A stretch of 64,000 bases of DNA, from assembly GCF_003254525.1 (NCBI RefSeq), contig NZ_QFYS01000005.1, forward strand, positions 62,001 through 126,000. The letters are read 5' to 3'. The stretch is from Phenylobacterium kunshanense (lineage in GTDB: Bacteria > Pseudomonadota > Alphaproteobacteria > Caulobacterales > Caulobacteraceae). Below, in pieces: positions 19,617-28,699 of the stretch (positions are counted from its first letter, which is position 1; every line of letters starts with the position of its first letter). The notes below the pieces were generated by a model. The model ran no database searches and was not told the DNA's origin. It worked only from the letters and a program-made list of their open reading frames with translations. Position numbers and translations under genes: made by a program.

Positions 19617-20477
19617 CTACCCAGCCTCGTCCCACCAGGGATAGAGGCTGGGCATGTCCTGAGAGACCCGCCCCGGGAAACGGGGCGGGCGCTTCTCGAG
19701 GAAGGCGCCCACGCCTTCTTTTACGTCGGGGCCCGCGCCCAGCTCCATGCTGAGACGGCCGTCGATGGCCAGCAGGCCGGACGGGTCGGGCGCGCCCGCG
19801 AACCGCCAGAGCATCTGACGCGCCAGGGCCACCGACACCGGCGCCGTGTTCTCTGCGATCTCCATCGCGATCTCGCGCGCCCGCGCCAGCAGCCGCTCGG
19901 GTTCGACCACCTCGCTGATGAGCTCGGCCTCGCGCGCCTCCTCGGCCGAAACCATCGCGCCCGTCATGCACCAGCGCAGCGCCCTGGGCAGGCCGACGAG
20001 CTTCGGCAGGAACCACGCGCTGCCGGCTTCCGGCACCAGGCCCCGCCGGGCGAAGATGAAGCCGATCTTGGCCGTCTTGGCGGCGAGGCGGATATCCATG
20101 GGCAGGGTCAGGGTGGCGCCGACGCCCACGGCCGCGCCGTTGATCGCCGCGATGGAGGGCTTGCGGCAGTTGAAGATCGCCTCGACGAAGCCGCCGCCGG
20201 CTTTACGCGGCTGTCCCGGCGCGGCGAACGCCACCGATCCTTCGGCCTTGGTGTCGAAGGCGTCGGCTCCGCCCGAGATGTCGGCCCCTGCGCAGAAGCC
20301 ACGGCCGGCGCCCGTGACGATCACCACCCGCACCGCATCGTCCTGGTCGGCCCGCTCGAAGGCGTCGGTCAGCTCCGCGCCCATGACGCCGGTGTAGGCA
20401 TTGAGCTTCTCGGGCCGGTTCAGCGTGATCGTCAGCACCGGGCCGTCGACCTCGTACAGGATCGTCTCGTAGGCCAT
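19617..20477 (-). CDS. Enoyl-CoA hydratase/isomerase family protein
   Basis: 286 residues from ATG 20477 (MAYETILYEV), preceded by GGGAGG at six bases; longer starts lack spacing. The crotonase fold is clear: LNRPEKLNAYTGVM, GRGFCAGADISGG (first oxyanion strand) and NGAAVGVGATLTLPMDIRLA with IGFIFARRGLVPEAGS. The Glu in LVPEAGS fits the second catalytic residue position of hydratases. Such enzymes add water to trans-2-enoyl-CoA in fatty-acid oxidation; an isomerase role is possible. It is convergent with the TonB receptor gene and divergent from pabB. Confidence 0.88.
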   Translation of the reverse strand: MAYETILYEVDGPVLTITLNRPEKLNAYTGVMGAELTDAFERADQDDAVRVVIVTGAGRGFCAGADISGGADAFDTKAEGSVAFAAPGQPRKAGGGFVEAIFNCRKPSIAAINGAAVGVGATLTLPMDIRLAAKTAKIGFIFARRGLVPEAGSAWFLPKLVGLPRALRWCMTGAMVSAEEAREAELISEVVEPERLLARAREIAMEIAENTAPVSVALARQMLWRFAGAPDPSGLLAIDGRLSMELGAGPDVKEGVGAFLEKRPPRFPGRVSQDMPSLYPWWDEAG

Positions 20478-20545
20478 CCGCATCCTCCCATTCGTCTTTT
20501 CCCGCATCACGGCGCATTGACGAGGCGGCAGGCAACAGCGCGCCG

Positions 20546-21922
20546 ATGCGCTATAGGCCGCCCGTGAGGAGCCGTCCCGCCACCCGACCGACCTTGCCCC
20601 CGGGCGACCTCGCCTGCGTCGCCGTCCGCGCCACCGCCTGGGCCGATCCCGTGGAGGTCGCCTCCGCCTTCGCGGACGAAGTCCACGCCTGCGTCCTGCT
20701 ATCGGACGCCGAGGGGTGGTCCTACGTGATGCGACACCCCGACCGCGTGGCGCAGGACCCGGACGACCTGGCGACGATGGTCGGCGTGGGCGAGATCTCG
20801 GCCGACGGGCCGCCGTTCCAGGGCGGGGTCGTGGGCCTGGCCGGCTATGAACTCTCGGCGCGGCTCGAGCCCACGGCGCCCCAGCCGCGCGGCCAGTGGC
20901 CCGACCTCGTGCTGCTCCGCTACCCCGCGATCCTGGCCTTCCACGCGGGCCAACGGCGCGGGCTGGCCATCGGCCGGGGGAGCGACCCTCGCGCCGCCGC
21001 CGCCAACGCCGATTTCGCGCTCACATGGCTGGACGCGCCTCGGGCGGAAGAACGCCGGGGCGTCCTGGCGGCCGACGTCAACCTCGCCACCTCCGACGCG
21101 CGCCACGCCGCCGCCGTCGCCGAGACGGTCGGGCGGATCGCCGCCGGCGAGATCTTCCAGGCCAACCTTGCCCGGCCGTGGCGCGGAACGCTGGCGCCCG
21201 AGGCCGGTCCGTTCGACCTCTTCCGGCGGCTCGCCGGACAGAGTGCGGCGGGCTATGCGGCCTTCCTGAACCTACCGGGCTGGGCGCTGGTGTCCAACTC
21301 CCCGGAACGGTTCCTGTCGGTCCGGACCGGGGCCGACGGACTATGGGCGGAGTCGCATCCCATCAAGGGCACCCGGCCGCGCGGCGGCGACCCCGCCGAG
21401 GATGCGCGCCTCGCCGCGGAACTCCAGGCCAGCGAAAAGGACCGGGCCGAGAACCTGATGATCGTGGACCTGATGCGTAACGACCTGGCGCGGGTCTGCG
21501 TCCCCGGCACCGTGCGGGTCCCCGAACTATGGGCGCTGAAGAGCTACGCCAACGTCCACCACCTGGTGAGCTGCGTCAGGGGACGCCTTCAGCCGGGCCG
21601 CACGGGCTGGGACGCCTTCCTCGCCGCCTTCCCGCCGGGCTCGGTAACGGGAGCGCCGAAGCTGCAGGCGATGAGCGTCATCGCCCGGCACGAGCCGCCG
21701 CGCGGGCCCTATTGCGGCAGCCTCTTCTGGGCTGGCGTCGACGGGGCGCTGGAAGCCAGCGTGCTGATCCGGACCGTGGCCCTGACCGAAAATGCGGCGG
21801 GTTGGGCGTTCGAAGCCCGGGCGGGCGGCGGGATCGTCGCCGACAGCGATCCAGCGGCGGAGGTCGCCGAGACCACGGCCAAGATCGGCGCCATCCTCAA
21901 GGCCCTGACCGGGGAGCCTTGA
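20546..21922 (+). CDS. pabB: Aminodeoxychorismate synthase component I
   Basis: 458 residues of the chorismate-utilising (ADC/anthranilate synthase) family. Signatures are AAGEIFQANLARPW near residue 195, SNSPERFLSV, SHPIKGTRPRGGDP, LMIVDLMRNDLARVC and PPGSVTGAPKLQAM near 370. The PIKGT motif carries the lysine diagnostic of PabB rather than TrpE (PIAGT). It makes 4-amino-4-deoxychorismate for folate synthesis. The downstream aminotransferase class IV gene, starting one base after this stop, is the expected lyase partner, which supports PabB over TrpE. Confidence 0.93.
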   Translation: MRYRPPVRSRPATRPTLPPGDLACVAVRATAWADPVEVASAFADEVHACVLLSDAEGWSYVMRHPDRVAQDPDDLATMVGVGEISADGPPFQGGVVGLAGYELSARLEPTAPQPRGQWPDLVLLRYPAILAFHAGQRRGLAIGRGSDPRAAAANADFALTWLDAPRAEERRGVLAADVNLATSDARHAAAVAETVGRIAAGEIFQANLARPWRGTLAPEAGPFDLFRRLAGQSAAGYAAFLNLPGWALVSNSPERFLSVRTGADGLWAESHPIKGTRPRGGDPAEDARLAAELQASEKDRAENLMIVDLMRNDLARVCVPGTVRVPELWALKSYANVHHLVSCVRGRLQPGRTGWDAFLAAFPPGSVTGAPKLQAMSVIARHEPPRGPYCGSLFWAGVDGALEASVLIRTVALTENAAGWAFEARAGGGIVADSDPAAEVAETTAKIGAILKALTGEP

Positions 21923-21923
21923 G

Positions 21924-22700
21924 ATGACGGACATCCGGATCGACGACCGCGGCTTCACCCTCGGACACGGCCTGTTCGAGACGGTGCTGTGGGCCCCGGC
22001 CGGACCGGCGCACTGGGACGCCCACCGCGAGCGGCTGGAACGCGGGTGCCGGACGATCGGCCTGCCCCTGCCGGACCGGGGCGAACTCCTCGCCGCCGCG
22101 GAGGGCGCCGCCGCGCGGCTGGGCGGCGCCGAGCGGGGGGCGGTGCGGATCAACTGGAGCGCGGGGCCGGGCGCGCGGGGGCTCGACCCTCCCGACGTCT
22201 TCGCGCCGGTCCTGACCGCCAGCGCGTCGCCCCTGGGCCCGCCGCCCGGCCCGGTGACCCTGGCCACCGCCAAGGTGCGCCGCAACGACCGCTCGCCGGC
22301 GTCGCGGGTGAAGAGCCTCTCCTACCTCGACAATGTCCTGGCCCGCGCCGAGGCGCGCGCCGCCGGCGCCGAGGAGGCGCTGATGCTGAACACGGCGGGC
22401 GAGGTCGCCTGTGCCGCCGCCGCCAATATCTTCTGGATCCGGCACGAGGAGGTGTTCACCCCCGATCTCGACTGCGGGGTCCTCGATGGGATCATGCGTC
22501 GCGAGGTGATCGCCGCCTGCCACCGGCTGGGCGTGCCGGTGCAGGAGGTGTTCGCCAATCCAGGCAGGATCGCCGGCGCGCCGATGTTCATCACCAACAG
22601 TCTCGTCGGCCTGCGGTCGGTCTCGTCGCTCGACGGCGCGCCCCTGCCGGCCTCGCCGCTCGTCAAGGCGATCGTAAAGGTGCTCAGTCCAGGTACGTGA
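21924..22700 (+). CDS. pabC: Aminotransferase class IV, probable aminodeoxychorismate lyase
   Basis: 258 residues of fold-type IV PLP enzymes. Seen are DDRGFTLGHGLFETVLW at the N-terminus, the probable PLP lysine in RVKSLSYLDNVLARAEA near residue 133, and the C-terminal ITNSLVGLRSV that resembles the PabC signature. It would release pyruvate from aminodeoxychorismate to give p-aminobenzoate. The start lies one base beyond the pabB stop, so translation is coupled. The final 17 bp overlap the end of the convergent class III aminotransferase. A D-amino-acid or branched-chain transaminase activity cannot be excluded from sequence alone. Confidence 0.85.
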   Translation: MTDIRIDDRGFTLGHGLFETVLWAPAGPAHWDAHRERLERGCRTIGLPLPDRGELLAAAEGAAARLGGAERGAVRINWSAGPGARGLDPPDVFAPVLTASASPLGPPPGPVTLATAKVRRNDRSPASRVKSLSYLDNVLARAEARAAGAEEALMLNTAGEVACAAAANIFWIRHEEVFTPDLDCGVLDGIMRREVIAACHRLGVPVQEVFANPGRIAGAPMFITNSLVGLRSVSSLDGAPLPASPLVKAIVKVLSPGT

Positions 22701-24012
22701 GGACGCCGCGCAGGATCTCGGCCACGCGGCCGACCTGCTCGGCATTGATGATCAGCGGCGGCGACAGGCAGACGATGTCGCCGGCCACCCGGACAGTGAG
22801 GCCCGCCTCGAACGTCTTCACCAGGGCCTGGTAGCCGCGGGCGGCCGGCGCGCCGGGCCGCGGCGCGAGCTCGATGGCCGCCATCAGGCCGACGTTGCGG
22901 ATATCCACGACGTTCGGCGCGTCCTTCAGGCCGTGCAGCGCCTCTTCCCACAGCGGCGCCATGGCGGCGGCGTTGGCGAACAGGCCCTCGCGCTCGTAGA
23001 TGTCCAGGGTCGCCAAGCCGGCCGCGCAGGCGGCGGGATGGCCCGAATAGGTGTAGCCGTGGAAGAACTCCACCGCCCCCTCCGCGCCGCCCCCGACCAC
23101 CGCGTCGTGGACCTTGCGGCTGGCGAACACCGCGCCCATCGGGACGGTCGCGTTGGTGATCCCCTTGGCGGTGGTCATCAGGTCGGGCGTCACGCCGAAG
23201 AACTGCGCGGCGAAGGGCGTTCCCAGGCGCCCGAAGCCGGTGATCACTTCATCGAAGATCAGCAGGATGCCGTGCTTGTCGCAGATGGCGCGCAGCCGTT
23301 CCAGGTAGCCCTGCGGCGGCGGCAGCACGCCGCCCGCGCCGGCCACCGGCTCCACGATCACCGCGGCGATGGTCTCGGCGCCGTGCAGGGCGACGAGTTG
23401 CTCCAGGTCGTCGGCCCGCTCGGCGCCGTGCAGGGGCAGGCCCCGGGCGAAGGCGTTGCGCGGATCCTGGGTGTGGCGGATGTGGTCCGAGGTCAGCAGC
23501 GGGTAGCTCCGCCGATTGTTCACCAGCCCGCCCACCGAGATGCCGCCGAAGCCCACGCCATGATAGGCGCGCTCGCGCCCGACGAGGCGCACGCGCTGCC
23601 CCTCGCCGCGGGCGCGGTGGTAGGCGATCGCCATCTTGAGCGCGGTGTCGACCGCCTCTGACCCCGAGTTGACATAGAAGATGCGGTCCAGGCCGGGCGG
23701 GGCGATCCTGGCCAGGCGCGCGGCGAAGTCGAAGGCGATGGGGTGGCCCATCTGGAACGACGGGGCGTAGTCCAGGGTCATGAGCTGGTGTTGCACAGCC
23801 GCCGCGATCTCGGACCGGCCGTGGCCGGCGTTGACGCACCAGAGGCCGGCGGTTCCGTCCAGGATCTCCCGCCCGTCGTCGCTGCGATAGTACATGCCGC
23901 TGGCGGAGACGAGCATTCGCGGCGCCGCCTTGAACTGGCGGTTGGCGGTGAACGGCATCCAGTAGGCCGTCATGTCGGTCCGGTTGGTCAGGTCCTGCGC
24001 GGCGTCGTCCAT
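22684..24012 (-). CDS. Class III aminotransferase, omega-amino acid:pyruvate type
   Basis: 442 residues. Fold-type I features are in order: YWMPFTANRQFK substrate loop at the N-terminus, LDGTAGLWCVNAGH, FYVNSGSEAVDTALK, AYHGVGFGG, VIVEPVAGAGG, LLIFDEVITGFGR and the PLP lysine in MTTAKGITNATVPMGAVF. WMPFTANR and SGSEAVDTALK match the beta-alanine:pyruvate transaminase subgroup. It probably transfers amino groups from beta-alanine or other omega-amines to pyruvate. Its 3' end overlaps pabC convergently by 17 bp, and it is a separate transcription unit from the MFS gene 70 bp upstream. Confidence 0.88.
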   Translation of the reverse strand: MDDAAQDLTNRTDMTAYWMPFTANRQFKAAPRMLVSASGMYYRSDDGREILDGTAGLWCVNAGHGRSEIAAAVQHQLMTLDYAPSFQMGHPIAFDFAARLARIAPPGLDRIFYVNSGSEAVDTALKMAIAYHRARGEGQRVRLVGRERAYHGVGFGGISVGGLVNNRRSYPLLTSDHIRHTQDPRNAFARGLPLHGAERADDLEQLVALHGAETIAAVIVEPVAGAGGVLPPPQGYLERLRAICDKHGILLIFDEVITGFGRLGTPFAAQFFGVTPDLMTTAKGITNATVPMGAVFASRKVHDAVVGGGAEGAVEFFHGYTYSGHPAACAAGLATLDIYEREGLFANAAAMAPLWEEALHGLKDAPNVVDIRNVGLMAAIELAPRPGAPAARGYQALVKTFEAGLTVRVAGDIVCLSPPLIINAEQVGRVAEILRGVLTYLD

Positions 24013-24082
24013 GGCGTCCCCCGGTGCGGCTTGCGGCTACGAAACCAGCTTCCGGGCCGGGCCGCCACCCCGCCTCGTCGGA

Positions 24083-25336
24083 TCAGGACGGCTTGAATCC
24101 CGGACCGAGCGTGCGGGATGGCCGGCTCAGGGCCCCGGCGAGGCCGCCCGCGGCGGCGAGTAGTCCGCAGCCGATCGTCGTCGTCGCGGGCCCCAGGGCC
24201 CGCAGGAACAGAGGCCCCATGGCGCTGGCGGCCATCATCGCGCTGATCACGAGCACGAGGCGCAGCCGAAGCACCGCCGCATGGTCGTCGCTGGCCAGTC
24301 GCGCCGCGAAGAAGGTCATCATCTGCAGGCCGGCCACGGCATTGGCGACCCCCATCAGCGCCGCCGCCGCGACCATGGCGGGCAGGCGCGACGAATGGGG
24401 CAGGGCGGCCGCCGCGCCGACGAGGGCCAGGCTCAGCCCGATCATGACATAGCCTTCGAACTGCCGTCGGAGCGGTCGGCGCGGCTCGCCGAGGACCAGG
24501 ACAGGTCCCGCCAGCAGTTCGGCCGCGGCCGCCGCTCCGAACACCAGCGCGACGGCGCCCAGCCCGCCTGCGCCTTCGGACTGGGCGAACAGGAGCGGCA
24601 CGGCGACGGTGAAGCCGAGCGCATAGGCGCCGCCCCGAACCGCCGTCGCCAGCAGCGCCGCCCACACACCGGGGCAGGCGTTCGCCGCGTGGACGCCGCG
24701 CGCCAGCCGGCGCAGCAGGTCCGGGCGCGAGGCCGACGGCGCGACGGCGGTTGGCTCAAGCCTGCGGCCCAGGGTGAGGATCGCCGCGGCCGAGACCAGG
24801 AAGCTCGCCGCATTGGCGCTGAGCAGGTGGACGGCCGGGATGGCCGCGAGCGCCGCTGCCGCGAGGAAGGGACCGGCCGCCTGAGCCACGCGGACCACGC
24901 CGTCAAACAGGCCGTTCACCGCGCGGATGCGCTCGGGACCGACCAGGGCCGGGAGGCTGGACAGGAACACCGGCCGGGCCAACCCGCCGAAGGCCGACAA
25001 CAGCACGCTGGCGACGACCAGGGTGGGCAAATCGAGGCCGCCGCTCAGGGCGCTGACGACCACGGCCAGGCAGGCCGCGGCCGAAGCGAGGTCTGTGGCG
25101 ATCAGGAACGGGCCACGGGGAAAGCGTTCGGCCAGCGGTCCGCCAAACAGGCTCACCACGAGGATCGCCGCCGACTGGGCGGTGACCAAGAGGGCGGCGT
25201 TGGCGCCTGCGGCCTCCGTCGCCAGCCAGATCGCGCCGACGCGGTAGAGTTCTCCACCCACGGCCGAGAGCGCCAGGCCCGCCCACAGAACGCGGACGTG
25301 CCGGTCCCGCAGGAGATCCGCGTAGGGGTGCGCCAT
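24083..25336 (-). CDS. MFS transporter (MFS_3/exporter-like)
   Basis: 417 residues from ATG 25336 (MAHPYADLLRDRHVRVLW); an upstream GTG or ATG would add a polar non-family leader. About 12 hydrophobic segments are present, with the MFS loop RFPRGPF after helix 2. The opening YADLLRDRHVRVLWAGLALSAVG matches the MFS_3 (enterobactin exporter EntS-like) family. No substrate indicated by neighbours. The ribosome site is weak (CAGG only). It lies between the aminotransferase and the PLP decarboxylase on the same strand, with gaps of 57-70 bp. Confidence 0.8.
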   Translation of the reverse strand: MAHPYADLLRDRHVRVLWAGLALSAVGGELYRVGAIWLATEAAGANAALLVTAQSAAILVVSLFGGPLAERFPRGPFLIATDLASAAACLAVVVSALSGGLDLPTLVVASVLLSAFGGLARPVFLSSLPALVGPERIRAVNGLFDGVVRVAQAAGPFLAAAALAAIPAVHLLSANAASFLVSAAAILTLGRRLEPTAVAPSASRPDLLRRLARGVHAANACPGVWAALLATAVRGGAYALGFTVAVPLLFAQSEGAGGLGAVALVFGAAAAAELLAGPVLVLGEPRRPLRRQFEGYVMIGLSLALVGAAAALPHSSRLPAMVAAAALMGVANAVAGLQMMTFFAARLASDDHAAVLRLRLVLVISAMMAASAMGPLFLRALGPATTTIGCGLLAAAGGLAGALSRPSRTLGPGFKPS

Positions 25337-25393
25337 GGCCTGATCTCGCGCCCGAGTCGCACGAACGACCAACCCACGTTCTGCGGGAGATTC

Positions 25394-26629
25394 CTAGGAG
25401 TAACGGGCCTCGAGCTTCTGCGTTGTGGCGCCGGCCTTCAGGTTTTCCACCGCCCACTCGAGATCCGCCAGGTACTGGTCGGCGACGGTGGCGTGGAAAG
25501 GCGACAGCATCAGATGCAGGGCGTGCGGCTCGGTGGTGATGCTGGTGAACCAGCCCCGCTCGCGCATCTTCGCCCACAGCGCCAGGCCGTCGACGTCGGG
25601 CCGGGTGAACGCCACGATGCCGAGCTGCGGCCGCCCGAGGATCGTGAAGCCCAGGCGCCGCGCGCCGGCCTCGATCCTCTCCCGGGCGGAGGTGACTTCG
25701 CCATGCTTGCGCCGATAGCCCTCGACGCCCAGGAAGTTCATCACCGCCCAGGCGGCCGAGATGGCGCCCCCGGGTCGCGTCCCGGCCAGGGTCGGGGTCA
25801 CCATCCGTCCCCCCGGCCAGTCGCGGAAGTCGAAGGTCATGAACTTCATCAGCTCGGCCGATCGGAAGAAGACCGTGGAGGCGCCCTTGGCGCAGTAGCC
25901 GTACTTGTGCAGGTCGGCGGACATCGAGCGCACGCCCGGCAGCTCGAAGTCGAATGGCGGGACGTCGCCGCCGTTCATCCGCACGAAGGGCGCGATGTAG
26001 CCGCCGACGCAGGCGTCCACGTGCAGCCACAGGTCCCGCGCCACGGCCAGCTCCGATAGCGCCCCGATCGGGTCGATCAGGCCGTAGGGGAAATTGGGCG
26101 CCGAACCCACGATCATCACCGTGGCCGCGTCGGTGGCGGCCGCCATGGCTGCGGGATCGGCCAGGTAGTCCACGAGCGGCGTGCGCCGCACCTCGATCTC
26201 CATCACCGCGCAGGCTTTGTCGAAGGCCGGATGGGCCGACCGGGGCAGCACGATATTGAGCGGGCCGGTCACGCCGCGCACCTTGCGGGCATAGTCGCGC
26301 GCCGCCTTCACCGCCATGGTGATCGAGTCCGTGCCGCCGGAGGTGATGACGCCTGCTGCGTCTTCCGGCCCGTGGAGCAGGGAGAGACCGAAGCCGACGA
26401 CCTCCTCCTCCATGCGCTTCAGGCTGGGGAAGGCGGCGGGGCCCAGCCCGTTCTCGGACATGAAGAGCGCGTAGGCCTCCTTCTGGACCTGTTCCACCTC
26501 AGGGCCGGCGTTGAAGACGTAGACGGCGGTCTTGCCGTCGCGCCAGCGAACGTCGCCGGTCGCATAGTCGGCCATCCGGGCCTTGAGGTCGGCCCAGGGC
26601 GTGCCGGCGTCGGGAAGCGGGTGTCTCAT
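25394..26629 (-). CDS. Sphingosine-1-phosphate lyase-like PLP-dependent decarboxylase/lyase
   Basis: 411 residues from ATG 26629. A group II decarboxylase fold is clear: GVITSGGTDSITMAVKAARD, HVDACVGG (PLP-binding Asp near 205) and the Schiff-base lysine in SMSADLHKYGYCAKGAS (K242). The motif HKYGYxxKG and the flanking AHPAFDKAC are typical of sphingosine-1-phosphate lyases, more than of tyrosine or glutamate decarboxylases. The eukaryotic membrane anchor is absent, as in known bacterial lyases. Because Caulobacterales relatives make ceramides, a role in long-chain-base breakdown is plausible but inferred. It is divergent from the LLM oxidoreductase. Confidence 0.75.
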   Translation of the reverse strand: MRHPLPDAGTPWADLKARMADYATGDVRWRDGKTAVYVFNAGPEVEQVQKEAYALFMSENGLGPAAFPSLKRMEEEVVGFGLSLLHGPEDAAGVITSGGTDSITMAVKAARDYARKVRGVTGPLNIVLPRSAHPAFDKACAVMEIEVRRTPLVDYLADPAAMAAATDAATVMIVGSAPNFPYGLIDPIGALSELAVARDLWLHVDACVGGYIAPFVRMNGGDVPPFDFELPGVRSMSADLHKYGYCAKGASTVFFRSAELMKFMTFDFRDWPGGRMVTPTLAGTRPGGAISAAWAVMNFLGVEGYRRKHGEVTSARERIEAGARRLGFTILGRPQLGIVAFTRPDVDGLALWAKMRERGWFTSITTEPHALHLMLSPFHATVADQYLADLEWAVENLKAGATTQKLEARYS

Positions 26630-26751
26630 GGCGCCATCCTGGACCCCTGCCGGGACCGTCGCCAAGCCTCTTAGCGCTTGCCAACGGCCGTCGCGTGGCC
26701 GGAGAGTTCAAGAGGCCAGGGCGCGACAGACGCCCGGCGGGAGGGACCACC

Positions 26752-27993
26752 ATGCGCTTCGGCATCTTCTACGAGCATCAGCTTCCGCGCCCCTGGAACG
26801 AAGGCGACGAGGCGCGGCTGTTCCACGAGGCGCTGGAGCAGGTCCAGCTCGCCGATCGCCTGGGCTACGACTACGCCTGGGAGGTGGAGCACCATTTCCT
26901 GGAGGAGTATTCGCACTCCTCGGCGCCCGAGGTGTTCCTGGCGGCCTGCGCGGCCCTGACCAAGACCATCCGGCTGGGCCATGGCATCCGGCAGGTGATC
27001 CCGAACTACAACCACCCGGCCCGCACGGCGGAAGGGCTGGCGACCCTCGACATCATCTCCAACGGCCGCCTCGACTTCGGCATCGGCGAGGGCGCGACCC
27101 GGCTGGAGTTGGGCGGCTTCGGCATCCCGGCGAAGGACAAGCGGGCCCTGGCGCTGGAGGCCGCCGAGCAGATCGCCAACATGCTGGTGATGAACCCCTA
27201 TCCGGGGTTCGAAGGGCAGGGCTTCTCGTTCCCCTGCCGCAACATCGTGCCCAAGCCGATGCAGAAGCCGCACCCGCCCATGTGGATGGCCTGCACCAAC
27301 CGCGACACCATCAAGGTCGCCGCCTCGATCGGCGTGGGCGCCCTGGCGTTCTCGTTCCTCGATCCCGAGGAGGCCAAGACCTGGGCCGAGATCTACTACG
27401 GCATCATCAAGTCGGACGCCTGCGTCCCCATCGGCCACAGCGTGAACGCCAACCTTGCCATGGTGTCGAACTTCTCGGTCCATCCCGACCGGGCGGAGGC
27501 GATCCGGCGCGGACAGGAGGGGTTCGAGTTCTTCTCCTATGCGGTGAATGCGCTCGTGGCCCACGACGTGCTGCCTGGCCGCTCGACGCTGTTCGCCGAC
27601 TTCCAGAAGAGCCGCGCCGCCAGCGACGACGAGATCATCGCCGCGCGCAAGGCCGCCGCGGTCAACGCCAACGGCATCGGTACGCCCGAGGATATCCGCG
27701 AGCATATCAAGGGCTTCCAGGCGGCCGGCGTCGACCAGGTGATCTTCATGCAGCAGGCCGGCCGCAACCGGCATGAGCACATCTGCGAGTCGCTGGAGCT
27801 GTTCGCCGCCGAGGTCATGCCGGCGTTCAAGGCCGAGGCTGCCGCCCGCGAGGCCCGGAAGCAGGCCGAGCTCGCGCCGTACATCGACGCCGCGATGAAG
27901 CGGAAGCGCTGGATGAAGCCGCTCGAGGACCACGAGATCCCCGTCGTGCCGGCGTCCCGCGCCAAGGCCCAGATCAACGAGGCGGTGCGGTAG
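26752..27993 (+). CDS. LLM-class flavin-dependent oxidoreductase
   Basis: 413 residues from ATG 26752 with GGGAGGG upstream. It has the bacterial luciferase-like TIM barrel: MRFGIFYEHQLPRPW at the N-terminus, YDYAWEVEHHFLEEYSHSS with the conserved HH pair, LGHGIRQVIPNYNHPARTAEG and RLDFGIGEGATRLEL. Members use reduced F420 or FMN to oxidise alkanes, sulfonates or aldehydes. The C-terminal 60 residues are a basic helical extension (AAAREARKQAEL). In this hydrocarbon-related neighbourhood (CYP153, alcohol dehydrogenase) a monooxygenase role on a hydrophobic substrate fits, but the substrate is not determinable. Confidence 0.85.
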   Translation: MRFGIFYEHQLPRPWNEGDEARLFHEALEQVQLADRLGYDYAWEVEHHFLEEYSHSSAPEVFLAACAALTKTIRLGHGIRQVIPNYNHPARTAEGLATLDIISNGRLDFGIGEGATRLELGGFGIPAKDKRALALEAAEQIANMLVMNPYPGFEGQGFSFPCRNIVPKPMQKPHPPMWMACTNRDTIKVAASIGVGALAFSFLDPEEAKTWAEIYYGIIKSDACVPIGHSVNANLAMVSNFSVHPDRAEAIRRGQEGFEFFSYAVNALVAHDVLPGRSTLFADFQKSRAASDDEIIAARKAAAVNANGIGTPEDIREHIKGFQAAGVDQVIFMQQAGRNRHEHICESLELFAAEVMPAFKAEAAAREARKQAELAPYIDAAMKRKRWMKPLEDHEIPVVPASRAKAQINEAVR

Positions 27994-28599
27994 TCAGCGC
28001 GCCGTCCAGCCCGGCTGGCCGATGGCGTCGGTCCGGCACGGACGGCCGTGCAGGCAGACCTCGCGGAACTGGTAGAGCCAGGCGGCAGTTGGCGGGTTCA
28101 ACCAGCTCCCGCGCGCAAACATCCGGAGGATCGGCGGCCCGCCGTCGGGATGCCGGCTGCGGCGCGGCGCGCGCGGGTGGTCGAGGTCGGCCAGGGGCAC
28201 CAGCCAGGCGGCGTGAACCTCCTCAGGGTTCGGGGCCAGCGTCACGGGTTCGGGCGTCCAGAAAACCACCGGCGTCACCACGTGGCCGCCGAGGGTAAGG
28301 AAGTCGTCCAGCAGGCCGAGGGCGCCCTCGCGCGCCAGCTCCACGCCGAGTTCCTCGTAGGTCTCGCGCCGCGCGGCGTCGATCGGATCCTCACCGGGAT
28401 CGATGTTGCCGCCCGGCAGGGCGTAGTTGCCAGCGCCCCGGCGCATGTGCAGGGCGCGACGGGTGAGTATCCAGGCCGGACCCTGGGCGGTAGGCGACAC
28501 GACGATCGCCACGGCCGCCTGCCGCCGCCCGGTCGGGTCCAGGCTGACCCGTTCGAAGCTGGCGAGGTGGGTCTCGATGCGGGCGCGGAGGTGTTGCAC
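27994..28599 (-). CDS. NUDIX hydrolase
   Basis: 201 residues if started at GTG 28599; ATG 28644 in frame would add 15 residues. The NUDIX box is complete: GGNIDPGEDPIDAARRETYEELGVEL, shown here as its parts GGNIDPGEDP and RETYEELGVEL (G-x5-E-x7-REUxEExGU). The C-terminal part PNPEEVHAAWLVPLADL resembles CoA pyrophosphatase-type (NudL-like) proteins, suggesting nucleotide-diphosphate or CoA pyrophosphate hydrolysis. The stop abuts the end of the LLM oxidoreductase gene, with no gap. It is divergent from CYP153 copy 1. Confidence 0.85.
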   Translation of the reverse strand: MQHLRARIETHLASFERVSLDPTGRRQAAVAIVVSPTAQGPAWILTRRALHMRRGAGNYALPGGNIDPGEDPIDAARRETYEELGVELAREGALGLLDDFLTLGGHVVTPVVFWTPEPVTLAPNPEEVHAAWLVPLADLDHPRAPRRSRHPDGGPPILRMFARGSWLNPPTAAWLYQFREVCLHGRPCRTDAIGQPGWTAR

Positions 28600-28699
28600 C
28601 CCCACACCATAGCCGTGCTTGGCGAATTTGGGCCACGGGCGCATGATCCGACCACGAGACCGAGCCCACGCAGGCGACGTCCAAAACGGGAGGACCACG

